A DNA stretch of 64,000 nucleotides from positions 27,214 through 91,213 of the forward strand of contig CASDUO010000001.1 in assembly GCA_949284065.1 (NCBI GenBank). The letters are read 5' to 3'. The stretch is from an uncultured Bacillota bacterium. Lineage in GTDB: Bacteria; Bacillota; Clostridia; Peptostreptococcales; Anaerovoracaceae. The position numbers and the translations under genes are program-made. Position 1 is the stretch's first letter. Each line of letters starts with the position of its first letter. Shown here piece by piece: positions 45,110 to 53,567 of the stretch. The notes under the pieces were generated by a model. The model did no database searches. It had not been told where the DNA came from and worked only from the letters and a program-made list of their open reading frames with translations.

Positions 45110-45586
45110 TCACAGTTCCTCCTCCTGTACGGGTTCATGCACATCCGTCGCCTTGTCCACATACACTATGCCTTCCAAGTGATCTATCTCATGGCAGGCA
45201 ACGACGGCTCCGAATCCCTCAAGATGATATTCTTTTTCTTCTCCGCTCCTGTCTTTCGCTCTGACCCACACTTCAAGGGGCCTTTCTACTTTACCTATCA
45301 GACCAGGCACGCTCAGACAGCCTTCATAATCTTCCTGGACTCCCTCTTCCTTCAGTATCACCGGATCTATGAATTCCAGGATCTCTCCCTCCGGATCAGG
45401 CTGCAATATACAGATGCGTTTGAGTATACCCACCTGAGGGGCGGCCAGACCTACACCTTTCTCTACGGCCATGGTCTCCCTCATATCCTCAAGGAGAGTT
45501 ATCACTTTGTCGTTCACCTCTCCCACTTCTCTTGCCTTTTTCCTCAGTATGTCATCTCCCAGCTTCACTATATTTCTTAAAGCCAT
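45110..45586 (-). CDS. def: Peptide deformylase
   Basis: Removes the N-formyl group from new proteins. The 158-residue metalloenzyme shows the three signatures GVGLAAPQVG, EGCLSVPG and the metal site HEIDHLEG. It lies between priA and fmt in the usual order. GGAGAGGAAG lies ahead of the ATG. Confidence 0.97.
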   Translation of the reverse strand: MALRNIVKLGDDILRKKAREVGEVNDKVITLLEDMRETMAVEKGVGLAAPQVGILKRICILQPDPEGEILEFIDPVILKEEGVQEDYEGCLSVPGLIGKVERPLEVWVRAKDRSGEEKEYHLEGFGAVVACHEIDHLEGIVYVDKATDVHEPVQEEEL

Positions 45587-45625
45587 CTTCCTCTCCTTTT
45601 GTTCATAAAATGCTTTTCCTCTATA

Positions 45626-47638
45626 TCATGCCCTGTATGGATTCACGTCCACAAGGACCGTATATCTTTTTTCTCTGCTCTCTCTTCCCCTGTCCATAAG
45701 GGCTTTTACAGCTCCCATATAGATGCCTCTTTGCCCCTGAGGACACTTTATCAGGATCTGTTTCCTGCATCCCTCTTTTTTCCTTACATAAACCATGTCT
45801 ACCGGATCCAGTACTCTGCCCGGGTCCTGGCCGCCTCCGGCCAGCAGGTCCTTCAGCTCCGCACACCATACGGCCGCCATCTCACCCAGGATATTCTCAT
45901 CTGATGAACTTAAAACTACCTGAATAAGGTCCCCGAAAGGCGGATATCCCATGAGCTCCCTGAATCTTATCTCCTTTTGGTAAAACTCCATGTAATCCTG
46001 CTTCGCAGCCGCTCTTATCGCATAGTTTTCCGTATCACATGTCTGTATTATCACCTTTCCCCTCTTTTCTCCGCGGCCGGCCCTGCCTGCAGCCTGTGTG
46101 ATAAGCTGGAAAGTCCTCTCAGGAGATCTGTAGTCGGGGATATTCAGGGTCGTATCCGGAGATATTATTCCCGTAAGGGTCACGTGAGGATAATCGAGTC
46201 CCTTGGCCACTATCTGAGTGCCGGACAATATCCGTACTTTCCCTGATGCGAAGTCCTTCAATATTTTTTCCGGTTTCTTTTTTGCCGTATCCAGGTCCAG
46301 TCTTGCCGTCTCTACCAGGGGGAAAAGCCTTTCCACTTCTTCCTGTATTTTTTCGGTGCCCGTCCCTGTCATCATCATTTCGCTGCTGCCGCATCCAGGG
46401 CAGACCTTGGGTACCTCTTCCCTGTAACCGCAATAATGACATTCCAGCCCGTTTATGTACTTGTGATATGTCATGGTTATCCCGCATTCGGGACACTTCA
46501 CCACTTTCCCGCAGTTCCCGCATGTGACACAGGTGTTGTATCCTCTCCTGTTGAGGAAATATATGATCTGGTTCCCTTCTGCGAGTTCCCTGCCTGTGGC
46601 TTCATAAAGCCTCCTGCTCACGGGGGACATGTTTCCGGACTTCATCTCATCCTTCATGTCCACTATCTCCACATCGGGGAGCTCCACATCGTTATATCTT
46701 TTCCTCAGCTCGAGCCTTTCATATATACCCTTTTCACTCCTGTAGAATGTGGCCACCGATGGTGTGGCGCTGCCCAGCAGCAGGACCGCTCCGGATAAAG
46801 CGCATCTTTTGATAGCTACCTCCACAGTGTCATATTTAGGCGTCATATCTGACTTGTATGTGCTTTCGTGTTCCTCGTCGATTATTATGAGGCCTATGTC
46901 CTCCATGGGCGCGAACACAGCCGACCTGGCTCCTATGGCTATTTTCACACGGCCTTTCCTTATTTTCTGCCACTCCTCGTATCTCTGCGCCTTAGTCAGG
47001 CCGCTGTGCAGCACGGCTATGTTTTCCCGTCCGAACCTTGCGGCAAACCTGGATATCATCTGTCCGGCCAGGGCTATTTCGGGAACCAGCACGATCGCTT
47101 TCTTCTCCTTATCCAAAGCTTTGGCCACAGCCCTCATATACACCTCTGTTTTTCCGCTGCCGGTCACGCCCCACAACAGAAATCTTTTCCCGTCTCCCTT
47201 TTCTATGGCCCTTCCCACAGCATCAAGAGCTTTTTTCTGTTCTTCCGTAAGGATACGCACCTCTTTTCCGGTCTCTTCAGTCTCTTCGAGAGCTCCTATC
47301 CTGGGGCCTCGCTTGACAGTCCCTGTTGCAGGGGTGAAGAGCTTTATCCCGTCTATATATCTGCACAGGTACCTGTCCCTCATCCAGCAGGCCACTTTTA
47401 TCATCTCGCTGTTCAAACATATGTCTTCATCTATGAGCTCGACCTCCTTGAGGTCCCTTGATCCCGTTCCCGGTTCATCTTTCACACGAAAAACATAGGC
47501 TTCGCGCAGGGCCTTCCCTTTCCCGAAGTATACATACACCTTTTGTCCCACGGAAACACAATCCGATCCGCATCTGTATGTGTAGAACCGGTCCGTGGCT
47601 TTGCTCTTATTATCGATTACAAGATCTACGTACTTCAT
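45626..47638 (-). CDS. priA: Primosomal helicase PriA, without the usual winged-helix segment
   Basis: Restarts stalled replication forks. The 670-residue protein is shorter than usual. The 3'-DNA-binding domain (1-105) ends in DGIKLFTPA and is followed almost at once by the motor, with Walker A GVTGSGKT at 157-164; in E. coli PriA this motif is near residue 230, so the winged-helix segment seems absent. Walker B is LIIIDEEH. The eight-cysteine zinc region (CVTCGNCGKVVKCPECG, CHYCGYREE, CPGCGS) and the C-terminal domain are intact. Confidence 0.94.
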   Translation of the reverse strand: MKYVDLVIDNKSKATDRFYTYRCGSDCVSVGQKVYVYFGKGKALREAYVFRVKDEPGTGSRDLKEVELIDEDICLNSEMIKVACWMRDRYLCRYIDGIKLFTPATGTVKRGPRIGALEETEETGKEVRILTEEQKKALDAVGRAIEKGDGKRFLLWGVTGSGKTEVYMRAVAKALDKEKKAIVLVPEIALAGQMISRFAARFGRENIAVLHSGLTKAQRYEEWQKIRKGRVKIAIGARSAVFAPMEDIGLIIIDEEHESTYKSDMTPKYDTVEVAIKRCALSGAVLLLGSATPSVATFYRSEKGIYERLELRKRYNDVELPDVEIVDMKDEMKSGNMSPVSRRLYEATGRELAEGNQIIYFLNRRGYNTCVTCGNCGKVVKCPECGITMTYHKYINGLECHYCGYREEVPKVCPGCGSSEMMMTGTGTEKIQEEVERLFPLVETARLDLDTAKKKPEKILKDFASGKVRILSGTQIVAKGLDYPHVTLTGIISPDTTLNIPDYRSPERTFQLITQAAGRAGRGEKRGKVIIQTCDTENYAIRAAAKQDYMEFYQKEIRFRELMGYPPFGDLIQVVLSSSDENILGEMAAVWCAELKDLLAGGGQDPGRVLDPVDMVYVRKKEGCRKQILIKCPQGQRGIYMGAVKALMDRGRESREKRYTVLVDVNPYRA

Positions 47639-47654
47639 TACAAGGCTTCTGTCA

Positions 47655-47743
47655 TGGTCATCTGCAGCATGATCCCCTGCCTCTTTATGCAGGCGGGATC
47701 CCGTCTCTGTCTGAAACTCGGCGGACTCCTTTCAGAGTCCGCC
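47655..47743 (-). other. Two hairpins between asnA and priA
   Basis: A 9-bp perfect stem GGCGGACTC/GAGTCCGCC (47720-47743) lies just after the asnA stop. A second structure built on GATCCC...CTGC with GCAG...GGGATC lies closer to priA (about 47670-47700). Neither is followed by a U-tract on the minus strand, so a normal terminator is not shown. They may be attenuators or processing sites. Confidence 0.4.
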
Positions 47744-47762
47744 TCAACATCCTTTTTTCCGG

Positions 47763-48773
47763 CTATAAAAGATATATATCGTTAGCTTCGCATTCCTTTA
47801 TCATATCGTCAGGCCAAACTGAAGCCTGTACCTCTCCTATATGGGCCTTTCGCAGGAAGTACATACATAACCTGCTCTGTCCTATACCGCCTCCCACTGA
47901 ATATGGGAGTTCCCCGTTGAGTATGGCCTTGTGGAACGGAAGTTGGGCTCTTTCCTCAGCACCTGCCAGCTTGAGCTGTCTCGCCATGCTCTCCTCGTCT
48001 ACTCTTATCCCCATGGAACTGATCTCAAAGGCCTGATCCAGTATATCGTTCCAGAGGATGATATCGCCGTTCAGTTCCCAGTCATCGTAATCGGGAGCTC
48101 TTCCGTCATGTTTCGTTCCCGACTTCAAAAGTCCGCCTATCTTCATGATGAACACGGCCCTCTTCTCTTCGGTTATGGCATCTTCCCTTTCCTTTGGCGT
48201 TTTGTCCGGATACATATCTTCGAGTTCCTGGGTGGTTATGAAAAATATCTCGTTAGGCAGCTCTGTTTTTATCTCTGGATAATGCCTGTTCACAAAATCC
48301 CCCAGATTCTTTATGGCGATATACAGCTTGCCTACGACTTCTCTGAGATAATCCTCATTCCTCTGCTCCTTCGTTATGACCTTTTCCCAGTCCCACTGAT
48401 CCACATATACGGAATGGAGATTGTCCAACTCCTCATCCCGCCTTATGGCGTTCATATCCGTGTATATACCGTGACCGGGCTTTATGCCGTACTTGCCCAG
48501 AGCCATCCTTTTCCATTTGGCCAGGGACTGTACCACCTGTGCCCGGGCTTCATCCATATCTTTGAGCGTGAACTCGACTATCCTCTCCACACCGTTCAGA
48601 TCATCGTTGAGCCCGCTTTCCGGAGTCACGAAGAGAGGGGCGCTGACCCTTCTCAAAGACAGTCCGTATGCCAGCTCCTGCTGGAAGAAGTCCTTTATCT
48701 TCTTGATGGCCCGCTGGCTCTCCATTCCATATATATACGGTTCATAACCTTCCGGCAATATAAGTTTCGACAT
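47763..48773 (-). CDS. asnA: Aspartate-ammonia ligase (asparagine synthetase A)
   Basis: Makes asparagine from aspartate and ammonia with ATP. The 336-residue class II aaRS-like enzyme has ERIVEFTLKDMDEARAQVVQSL, GHGIYTDMNAIRRDEELDNLHSVYVDQWDWEK and YSVGGGIGQSRLCMYFL. AsnA depends on free ammonia, which fits a fermenter that releases ammonia through arginine deiminase. GGAGG lies ahead of the ATG. Confidence 0.96.
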   Translation of the reverse strand: MSKLILPEGYEPYIYGMESQRAIKKIKDFFQQELAYGLSLRRVSAPLFVTPESGLNDDLNGVERIVEFTLKDMDEARAQVVQSLAKWKRMALGKYGIKPGHGIYTDMNAIRRDEELDNLHSVYVDQWDWEKVITKEQRNEDYLREVVGKLYIAIKNLGDFVNRHYPEIKTELPNEIFFITTQELEDMYPDKTPKEREDAITEEKRAVFIMKIGGLLKSGTKHDGRAPDYDDWELNGDIILWNDILDQAFEISSMGIRVDEESMARQLKLAGAEERAQLPFHKAILNGELPYSVGGGIGQSRLCMYFLRKAHIGEVQASVWPDDMIKECEANDIYLL

Positions 48774-48835
48774 CTTTTTCCTCCTTGTCCATCATTTTTC
48801 ATCCATCTCATGTTCGTGGGGCGTTACGGGCCCCG

Positions 48836-49555
48836 TCATTCCCTATCCTCGTCCTTACTCTCCATATCCCTTTTCTCTTCCGCGACGGCATTCCTTTCCA
48901 TAAAAGAGAAATGACATCCGCAATAATCCTGTCTGTACAGTCTGTGCAGCTTGGAAAGCTCCACGCTCCGCTTATACCCGTCCTTTTTTTTGAAATCCAT
49001 GTCCAGGAAATCTACTCCGTACCTGTAGGAGAGCTGTCTCCCTATATGGGACACAGTTTCATAGCTTTTGTGCGGACTTACTGTGAGGGTGGTGGAAAAA
49101 CAGTCATATCCCAGTATCTTTGCCTGTCCTGCGGTCTTTTCCAGCCTAAGGCGAAAACACTCTACGCAACGTCTGCCCCCTTCCTTTTCTCCTTCCATCC
49201 CCTTCGTCGCTCTGCAAAACTCCCTGCTGTCGTATCCGCCTTCCATGAACCCCAAAAGTCCGCGTCTGTCCGGAGACTCATTATACTGACGTATGAACTT
49301 CCTTTGGGCATCAAGTCTTCTGTAATATTCCTCTTCGTCTGTTATGTTAGGATTATAAAAATATATGGTTATATGGTAATCGGCATCGAGCCTCTCGACT
49401 ACAGACGTGCTGCACGGCCCGCAGCAGCTGTGGAGCAGGAGGGTCTTCCCGGCTTTTGATTTTTCTCTGTCGCCTTCCATTATGTGGCTCGTCTCGTCCT
49501 CTTTCCAGTGGGATACATATGAGCCGACCGATCCTTTTTCATCTACGTTTCTCAT
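48836..49555 (-). CDS. queH: Epoxyqueuosine reductase QueH
   Basis: Last step of queuosine synthesis in tRNA, the non-orthologous replacement of QueG. The 239-residue protein shows the QueH cysteine pattern: LLLHSCCGPC near the start of the core, RRCVECFRLRL, and QDYCGCHFS at the end. These ligate an Fe-S cluster and a second metal. An N-terminal stretch of about 35 residues before KTLLLHSCCGP is poorly conserved, so the true start may lie further in. It is divergent from the radical-SAM gene. Confidence 0.9.
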   Translation of the reverse strand: MRNVDEKGSVGSYVSHWKEDETSHIMEGDREKSKAGKTLLLHSCCGPCSTSVVERLDADYHITIYFYNPNITDEEEYYRRLDAQRKFIRQYNESPDRRGLLGFMEGGYDSREFCRATKGMEGEKEGGRRCVECFRLRLEKTAGQAKILGYDCFSTTLTVSPHKSYETVSHIGRQLSYRYGVDFLDMDFKKKDGYKRSVELSKLHRLYRQDYCGCHFSFMERNAVAEEKRDMESKDEDRE

Positions 49556-49637
49556 GTTTTCATCTTATACCCTTTAAAAATTTGACAAGTTATTATACCA
49601 TAAGTCTGTAGCAATAACTATGTAAAAAAGGCGGCAT

Positions 49638-50549
49638 ATGACAAAGGATAAAGAAACACCCAGAATAAACCATATAGGGCATTATCTGAAAACGACCCTG
49701 GGCAGCAAGACCGTCAAGCTGTCTTTAGACGCCGGGTTCACATGTCCCAACAGAGACGGCACCTGCGGTACCGGCGGCTGTATATTCTGTTCGCCCGGAG
49801 GTTCCGGCGAATTGGCCGGCGACGTCTTCCGACAATTGGAACTGCTGGCTGACAAATGGCCCCGGGTTTCCGACTATCTGGTATATTTCCAAAGCCATAC
49901 CAACACCTATGCCCCTGTCGATGTACTGCGGGAAAAATATTACGGTGCACTCCATGCCTTTGAAGGCCACGAGGAAAAAGGCCGCATAAGGGGCATCGTG
50001 ATCGCCACGAGACCCGATTGTTTCAGCCCCGAGATATACGACCTTTTGTCGGAACTCAATGAAAAGACTTTTATGTGGGTGGAACTGGGGCTCCAGACCA
50101 TACACGGAGACCACATAAACCGGGGCTATGATCTTCCCGTGTATGATGAGGCCATCCGTCAGTTGAGATCCAGGAACATCCCCTTCGTCACCCATCTGAT
50201 AATGGGCCTTCCCGGAGAAACGAAAAAACAGATGGAAGAGTCAGTGAGATATGTCTGCGGCGGAGACCCTTTCGGGATAAAACTCCACCTGCTGAATATA
50301 GTCAGGGGCTCTGCTATGGAAACTCTGTACGAAGGCTACACCCCTTTCTCATCGCCGGAGGAATACATCAGCCTCATCGCCGACATGCTCGAGATCATCC
50401 CTCCCCACATCACCATACACAGGCTCACCGGCGACGTCCCCCGCAAACTCCTGATAGCCCCGGAATGGAGTTACAAAAAGCGCACCATACTCAACGGTAT
50501 AGAAAAAGAAATGCGGCGCCGTGGTTCCTGCCAGGGCTGCCGCCTTTGA
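49638..50549 (+). CDS. Radical SAM protein, TIGR01212/YhcC family
   Basis: A 303-residue radical SAM enzyme of unknown reaction. The cluster motif appears as FTCPNRDGTCGTGGCIFC, that is CxxxxxxxxCxxC with the spacing typical of the YhcC/Elp3-like group. It continues with SHTNTYAPVDVLREKYYGAL and WVELGLQTIH. It is a single plus-strand gene between two minus-strand blocks. AAGGCGG lies ahead of the ATG. Confidence 0.9.
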   Translation: MTKDKETPRINHIGHYLKTTLGSKTVKLSLDAGFTCPNRDGTCGTGGCIFCSPGGSGELAGDVFRQLELLADKWPRVSDYLVYFQSHTNTYAPVDVLREKYYGALHAFEGHEEKGRIRGIVIATRPDCFSPEIYDLLSELNEKTFMWVELGLQTIHGDHINRGYDLPVYDEAIRQLRSRNIPFVTHLIMGLPGETKKQMEESVRYVCGGDPFGIKLHLLNIVRGSAMETLYEGYTPFSSPEEYISLIADMLEIIPPHITIHRLTGDVPRKLLIAPEWSYKKRTILNGIEKEMRRRGSCQGCRL

Positions 50550-50570
50550 TATTCTTCTCAGTTATCGTGA

Positions 50571-51374
50571 TCATTTTATCCCTCTGGCCTTGGATACGGC
50601 AGCATCCATGGATTCCACCACTGCGCTTTTGAATCCCTTGCTTTCCAGCACCTTGAGCCCCTCTACCGTAACGCCTCCGGGAGAGCTGAGTTCGTCCACC
50701 TTCACACAGGGATGTGCTCCGGTGATATCCAGTATGCCTCCGACTCCCATAAGGTTCCTGACCACTATATTCCTCGCATACTTCCTGCTGAATCCCACAT
50801 AGACCCCTGCATCTATGAGAGCTTCCACCAGCTTGTACACCCACATGGCGCCTGAGCAGCTGAAGGCTGTGAAGGTATCGAACATGGATTCCTCTATATA
50901 CATGGTCTGTCCCAGGGCATCAAGCATGGCGGATACATATTTTTTGTCGTCTGCATCCACATTGCCGTTGGTGCAAACGGCGCTGTATCCGCTTCCGGCC
51001 TGGCTCAAAGTGTTGGGCATGACTCTGACGACTTTTTTATCACTACCCACTTTTTCTTCCAGAGTCGCCACCGTGACTCCCGCAGCTATGGAAAGCACTA
51101 TGGCCCCATCCTTTATATGATCCTTTATCACCCGGGTCACGCTGTCCACTTGGTCGGGATGTACCGCGATCAAAAACAGATCGGTCCCATCCATATAAGC
51201 CGAAGCATCTGTCACCGCATTGACTTTATATTCATCTTTCAAATAGTCGCATCTGTCTTGCAGCAGCTCCTGTACCGTTACGTTTTCGGGTCCTGTCACT
51301 CCTTTTGTCAAAAAACTCCTCATTATGTTCTCAGCCATGTTGCCGCCGCCGCAGAACAACACCTTTTTATCCAT
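50571..51374 (-). CDS. proC: Pyrroline-5-carboxylate reductase
   Basis: Last step of proline synthesis. The roughly 267-residue protein has the Rossmann start MDKKVLFCGGGNMAENIM, the IAAGVTVATLEEKVG region, VVRVMPNTLSQAGSG and the C-terminal dimer domain with DELSSPGGVTVEGLKVLE. The ATG at 51374 is chosen as the family start; two further ATGs upstream are in frame and would overlap tdk. The ornithine made by ArcB could also supply proline through other steps not seen here. Confidence 0.94.
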   Translation of the reverse strand: MDKKVLFCGGGNMAENIMRSFLTKGVTGPENVTVQELLQDRCDYLKDEYKVNAVTDASAYMDGTDLFLIAVHPDQVDSVTRVIKDHIKDGAIVLSIAAGVTVATLEEKVGSDKKVVRVMPNTLSQAGSGYSAVCTNGNVDADDKKYVSAMLDALGQTMYIEESMFDTFTAFSCSGAMWVYKLVEALIDAGVYVGFSRKYARNIVVRNLMGVGGILDITGAHPCVKVDELSSPGGVTVEGLKVLESKGFKSAVVESMDAAVSKARGIK

Positions 51375-51412
51375 CCTTACTTCCTTCCTTTCCATCTTGA
51401 TAGTTTTGCCCT

Positions 51413-52054
51413 TCACCCCTGTTCGCCCGGCTTTTTGTCCTGCCTTTGTTCAGGCCTTTTCCGTCCGCTTTCTATATCCGGTCCCAGTCTGCCGTCGTTG
51501 TAATGCTTCCTGCAGAGCGCCACATACATTTCGTTGCCTCCTACCAGGATCTGTTTCCCCTCTTTGACGAATTTCCCGTCTACCACTCTCGCTGCCATGG
51601 TAGCCTTTTTCCCGCACCAGCATATGGTTTTTATTTCCTCTATCTTGTCGGCATAGACCAGCATGTAATATGAACCTTCGAACAGTTCGTTCCTGAAATC
51701 GTTTTTCAGACCGTATGCCATCACCGGTACATTGCAGCTGTCCACGATCTCGGCAAGCTCCTGCACATGGTGCTTCAGGAGGAAATGACATTCGTCTATG
51801 AGGACGCAGTCCACCTGATGACGGCTATTCTCCTTCAGAAAAAGCTCCAGGATATTGGTATCCGCCTTTATGGGGATGGCATCCCGCTGAAGGCCTACTC
51901 TTGATGTTATCATACCTGTGCCATGTCTGGTATCCACAGCCGGCACCATCGCCAGCACCCTCTTACCTCTTTCCTCATAGTTATATGCCACCTTTATGAG
52001 TTCGATCGACTTGCCTGCATTCATGGTGCTGTATTTATAAAAAAGTTGTGCCAT
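51413..52054 (-). CDS. tdk: Thymidine kinase (type II)
   Basis: Salvages thymidine. The protein starts MAQLFYKYSTMNAGKS (P-loop), has the DECHFLL motif and a zinc site built from CWCGKKA and, further on, a Cys near ALCRKHY. The ATG at 52054 is chosen because it gives the family N-terminus; the frame is open for 36 codons upstream without homology. About 213 residues. Its end overlaps the open frame ahead of proC. Confidence 0.93.
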   Translation of the reverse strand: MAQLFYKYSTMNAGKSIELIKVAYNYEERGKRVLAMVPAVDTRHGTGMITSRVGLQRDAIPIKADTNILELFLKENSRHQVDCVLIDECHFLLKHHVQELAEIVDSCNVPVMAYGLKNDFRNELFEGSYYMLVYADKIEEIKTICWCGKKATMAARVVDGKFVKEGKQILVGGNEMYVALCRKHYNDGRLGPDIESGRKRPEQRQDKKPGEQG

Positions 52055-52165
52055 TTTTACACCCTTTCCCTTCCTTTCCCATGGTCCACGTGAGATTATA
52101 TCACAATATCGTGTCATATATATGGACAAAAAATCTCCATCCGCCGCGGCACGGGATATCATGTA

Positions 52166-52209
52166 TAAAAAAACAACCCTTCGGACTCATAGTCAGCGAA
52201 AGGCTGTTT
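52166..52209 (-). terminator. Terminator of the tRNA operon
   Basis: Minus-strand AACAGCCTTTCG pairs with CGAAGGGTTGTT (two G-U pairs) and runs into TTTTTT. It lies 10 bp after the last tRNA gene (Phe). Confidence 0.8.
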
Positions 52210-52218
52210 CATAGGAAT

Positions 52219-52294
52219 TGGTGCCCAGACTCGGAATCGAACCAAGGACACAGGGATTTTCAGTCCCTTGCTCTACCAACTGAGCTATCTGGGC
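52219..52294 (-). tRNA. tRNA-Phe (GAA)
   Basis: Acceptor GCCCAGA/TCTGGGC, anticodon loop CTGAAAA, CCA encoded. Last of 15 tRNA genes in the operon. Confidence 0.97.
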
Positions 52295-52298
52295 AAAA

Positions 52299-52375
52299 TG
52301 GTGGGCCTTCAGGGACTCGAACCCCGGACCTGCCGGTTATGAGCCGGACGCTCTAACCAACTGAGCTAAAGGCCC
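52299..52375 (-). tRNA. tRNA with CAT anticodon (elongator Met or lysidine-modified Ile)
   Basis: Acceptor GGGCCTT, anticodon loop CTCATAA, CCA encoded. It is not the initiator type (first pair G-C is intact). The C-G pairs at acceptor positions 4 and 5 resemble features that TilS recognises in tRNA-Ile2, but sequence alone does not settle whether Met or Ile is charged. Confidence 0.93.
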
Positions 52376-52383
52376 CCATCATA

Positions 52384-52460
52384 TGGTCGGGGTGGCAGGA
52401 TTTGAACCCGCGACCCACTGGTCCCAAACCAGTTGCGCTGCCAAGCTGCGCTACACCCCG
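52384..52460 (-). tRNA. tRNA-Pro (TGG)
   Basis: Acceptor CGGGGTG/CACCCCG, anticodon loop TTTGGGA, CCA encoded. Confidence 0.97.
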
Positions 52461-52474
52461 CTGATATAGGTATT

Positions 52475-52550
52475 TGGCAGGGGTAGTAGGATTCGAACCC
52501 ACGGCACGTGGTTTTGGAGACCACTGCTCTGCCAACTGAGCTATACCCCT
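52475..52550 (-). tRNA. tRNA-Trp (CCA)
   Basis: Acceptor AGGGGTA/TACCCCT, anticodon loop CTCCAAA, discriminator G, 3' CCA encoded. Confidence 0.97.
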
Positions 52551-52616
52551 AAAAATCAGCGTACGTGCCAGGATCGTTCCCGACCATTCCATATGCATGG
52601 CTTCATATTATTCATA

Positions 52617-52707
52617 TGGCGGAGAAGGTGGGATTCGAACCCACGCGGCCCTTGCGAACCCTAACGATTTAGCAAACCGTCCTCTTTAGCCTCTTGAGTA
52701 CTTCTCC
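52617..52707 (-). tRNA. tRNA-Ser (GCT)
   Basis: Long variable arm (class II tRNA). Acceptor GGAGAAG/CTTCTCC, anticodon GCT, CCA encoded. Confidence 0.97.
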
Positions 52708-52743
52708 CTGACGCTTCCTGTCTTACAAAACGGTATCACGCTT

Positions 52744-52832
52744 TGGCGGAGAGGGTGGGATTCGAACCCACGGCCCCTTACGGAGTCACTGGTTTTCAAG
52801 ACCAGCTCCTTAAACCACTCGGACACCTCTCC
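52744..52832 (-). tRNA. tRNA-Ser (TGA)
   Basis: Long variable arm (class II tRNA). Acceptor GGAGAGG/CCTCTCC, anticodon TGA, CCA encoded. Confidence 0.97.
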
Positions 52833-52866
52833 ATTCCGTGGATCCTCTCTCGTTCCTGCTAAAAAA

Positions 52867-52942
52867 TGGTGACCCATCGGAGATTCGAACTCCGGACACC
52901 CTGATTAAAAGTCAGGTGCTCTGCCGACTGAGCTAATGGGTC
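52867..52942 (-). tRNA. tRNA-Lys (TTT)
   Basis: Acceptor GACCCAT/ATGGGTC, anticodon TTT in loop CTTTTAA, CCA encoded. Confidence 0.97.
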
Positions 52943-52946
52943 CCAA

Positions 52947-53021
52947 TGGCTGGGGTAGCAGGAATCGAACCTACGAATAACGGAGTCAAAGTCCGTTGCC
53001 TTACCGCTTGGCGATACCCCA
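52947..53021 (-). tRNA. tRNA-Gln (TTG)
   Basis: Acceptor TGGGGTA/TACCCCA, anticodon TTG in loop CTTTGAC, CCA encoded. Only 4 bp separate it from tRNA-Lys. Confidence 0.97.
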
Positions 53022-53034
53022 TCGTTATTAAAAT

Positions 53035-53111
53035 TGGTGAGCCCACAGGGATTCGAACCCCGGACACACGGCTTAGAAGGCCGTTGCTCTATCCAACTGA
53101 GCTATGAGCCC
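53035..53111 (-). tRNA. tRNA-Arg (TCT)
   Basis: Acceptor GGGCTCA/TGAGCCC (on the minus strand paired with TGGGCTC), anticodon TCT in loop CTTCTAA, CCA encoded. It serves AGA/AGG codons, which are common in the genes here. Confidence 0.96.
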
Positions 53112-53125
53112 ACAAACAATTTTTC

Positions 53126-53155
53126 CGCCTTTGTATCCTTGCGGATACAAAGGCG
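53126..53155. repeat. Perfect 13-bp hairpin in the tRNA spacer
   Basis: CGCCTTTGTATCC and its reverse complement around a TTGC loop, in the spacer between tRNA-Gly(TCC) and tRNA-Arg. The T-tract follows on the plus strand, opposite to tRNA transcription. Confidence 0.75.
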
Positions 53156-53160
53156 ATTTT

Positions 53161-53234
53161 TGGAGCGGATGATGAGAATCGAACTCACGTCTTCAGCTTG
53201 GAAGGCTGAGGTTCTACCATTGTACCACATCCGC
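53161..53234 (-). tRNA. tRNA-Gly (TCC)
   Basis: Acceptor GCGGATG/CATCCGC, anticodon TCC in loop CTTCCAA, discriminator T, CCA encoded. Confidence 0.97.
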
Positions 53235-53265
53235 ATGTTATATGCCTTTTCAGGCATTTTTCAAA

Positions 53266-53340
53266 TGGAGCGGAAGACGAGATTCGAACTCGCGACCCTC
53301 GCCTTGGCAAGGCGATGCTCTACCCCTGAGCCACTTCCGC
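53266..53340 (-). tRNA. tRNA-Gly (GCC)
   Basis: Acceptor GCGGAAG/CTTCCGC, anticodon GCC, CCA encoded. A 6-bp hairpin ATGCCT/AGGCAT (53242-53257) lies in the spacer that follows it. Confidence 0.97.
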
Positions 53341-53347
53341 ATGTTAT

Positions 53348-53432
53348 TGGTGGAGGAGAGTGGATTCGAACCACTGTAGGCTTAGCCAACGGATTTACAG
53401 TCCGCCCCCTTTAGCCACTCGGGCACTCCTCC
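53348..53432 (-). tRNA. tRNA-Tyr (GTA)
   Basis: Long variable arm (class II tRNA). Acceptor GGAGGAG/CTCCTCC, anticodon GTA in loop CTGTAAA, CCA encoded. Confidence 0.97.
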
Positions 53433-53465
53433 TCATAAGGGTGAGACATCCTCCCCTTGTCCTTA

Positions 53466-53541
53466 TGGAGCTGGCAAAGGGACTTGAACCCCCGACCTGC
53501 TGATTACAAATCAGCTGCTCTACCAACTGAGCTATGCCAGC
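53466..53541 (-). tRNA. tRNA-Thr (TGT)
   Basis: Acceptor GCTGGCA/TGCCAGC, anticodon TGT in loop TTTGTAA, CCA encoded. Confidence 0.97.
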
Positions 53542-53545
53542 ATGT

Positions 53546-53564
53546 TCCCGAAATCTTTTCGGGA
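53546..53564. repeat. 8-bp hairpin in the Asp-Thr tRNA spacer
   Basis: TCCCGAAA and TTTCGGGA around a 3-nt loop. Probably an RNA-processing signal or remnant. Confidence 0.6.
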
Positions 53565-53567
53565 TAT

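Noticed and set aside
53034..53414. Open frames across the tRNA cluster on both strands
   Set aside because: They translate tRNA genes and spacers; the region is fully explained by 15 tRNAs.
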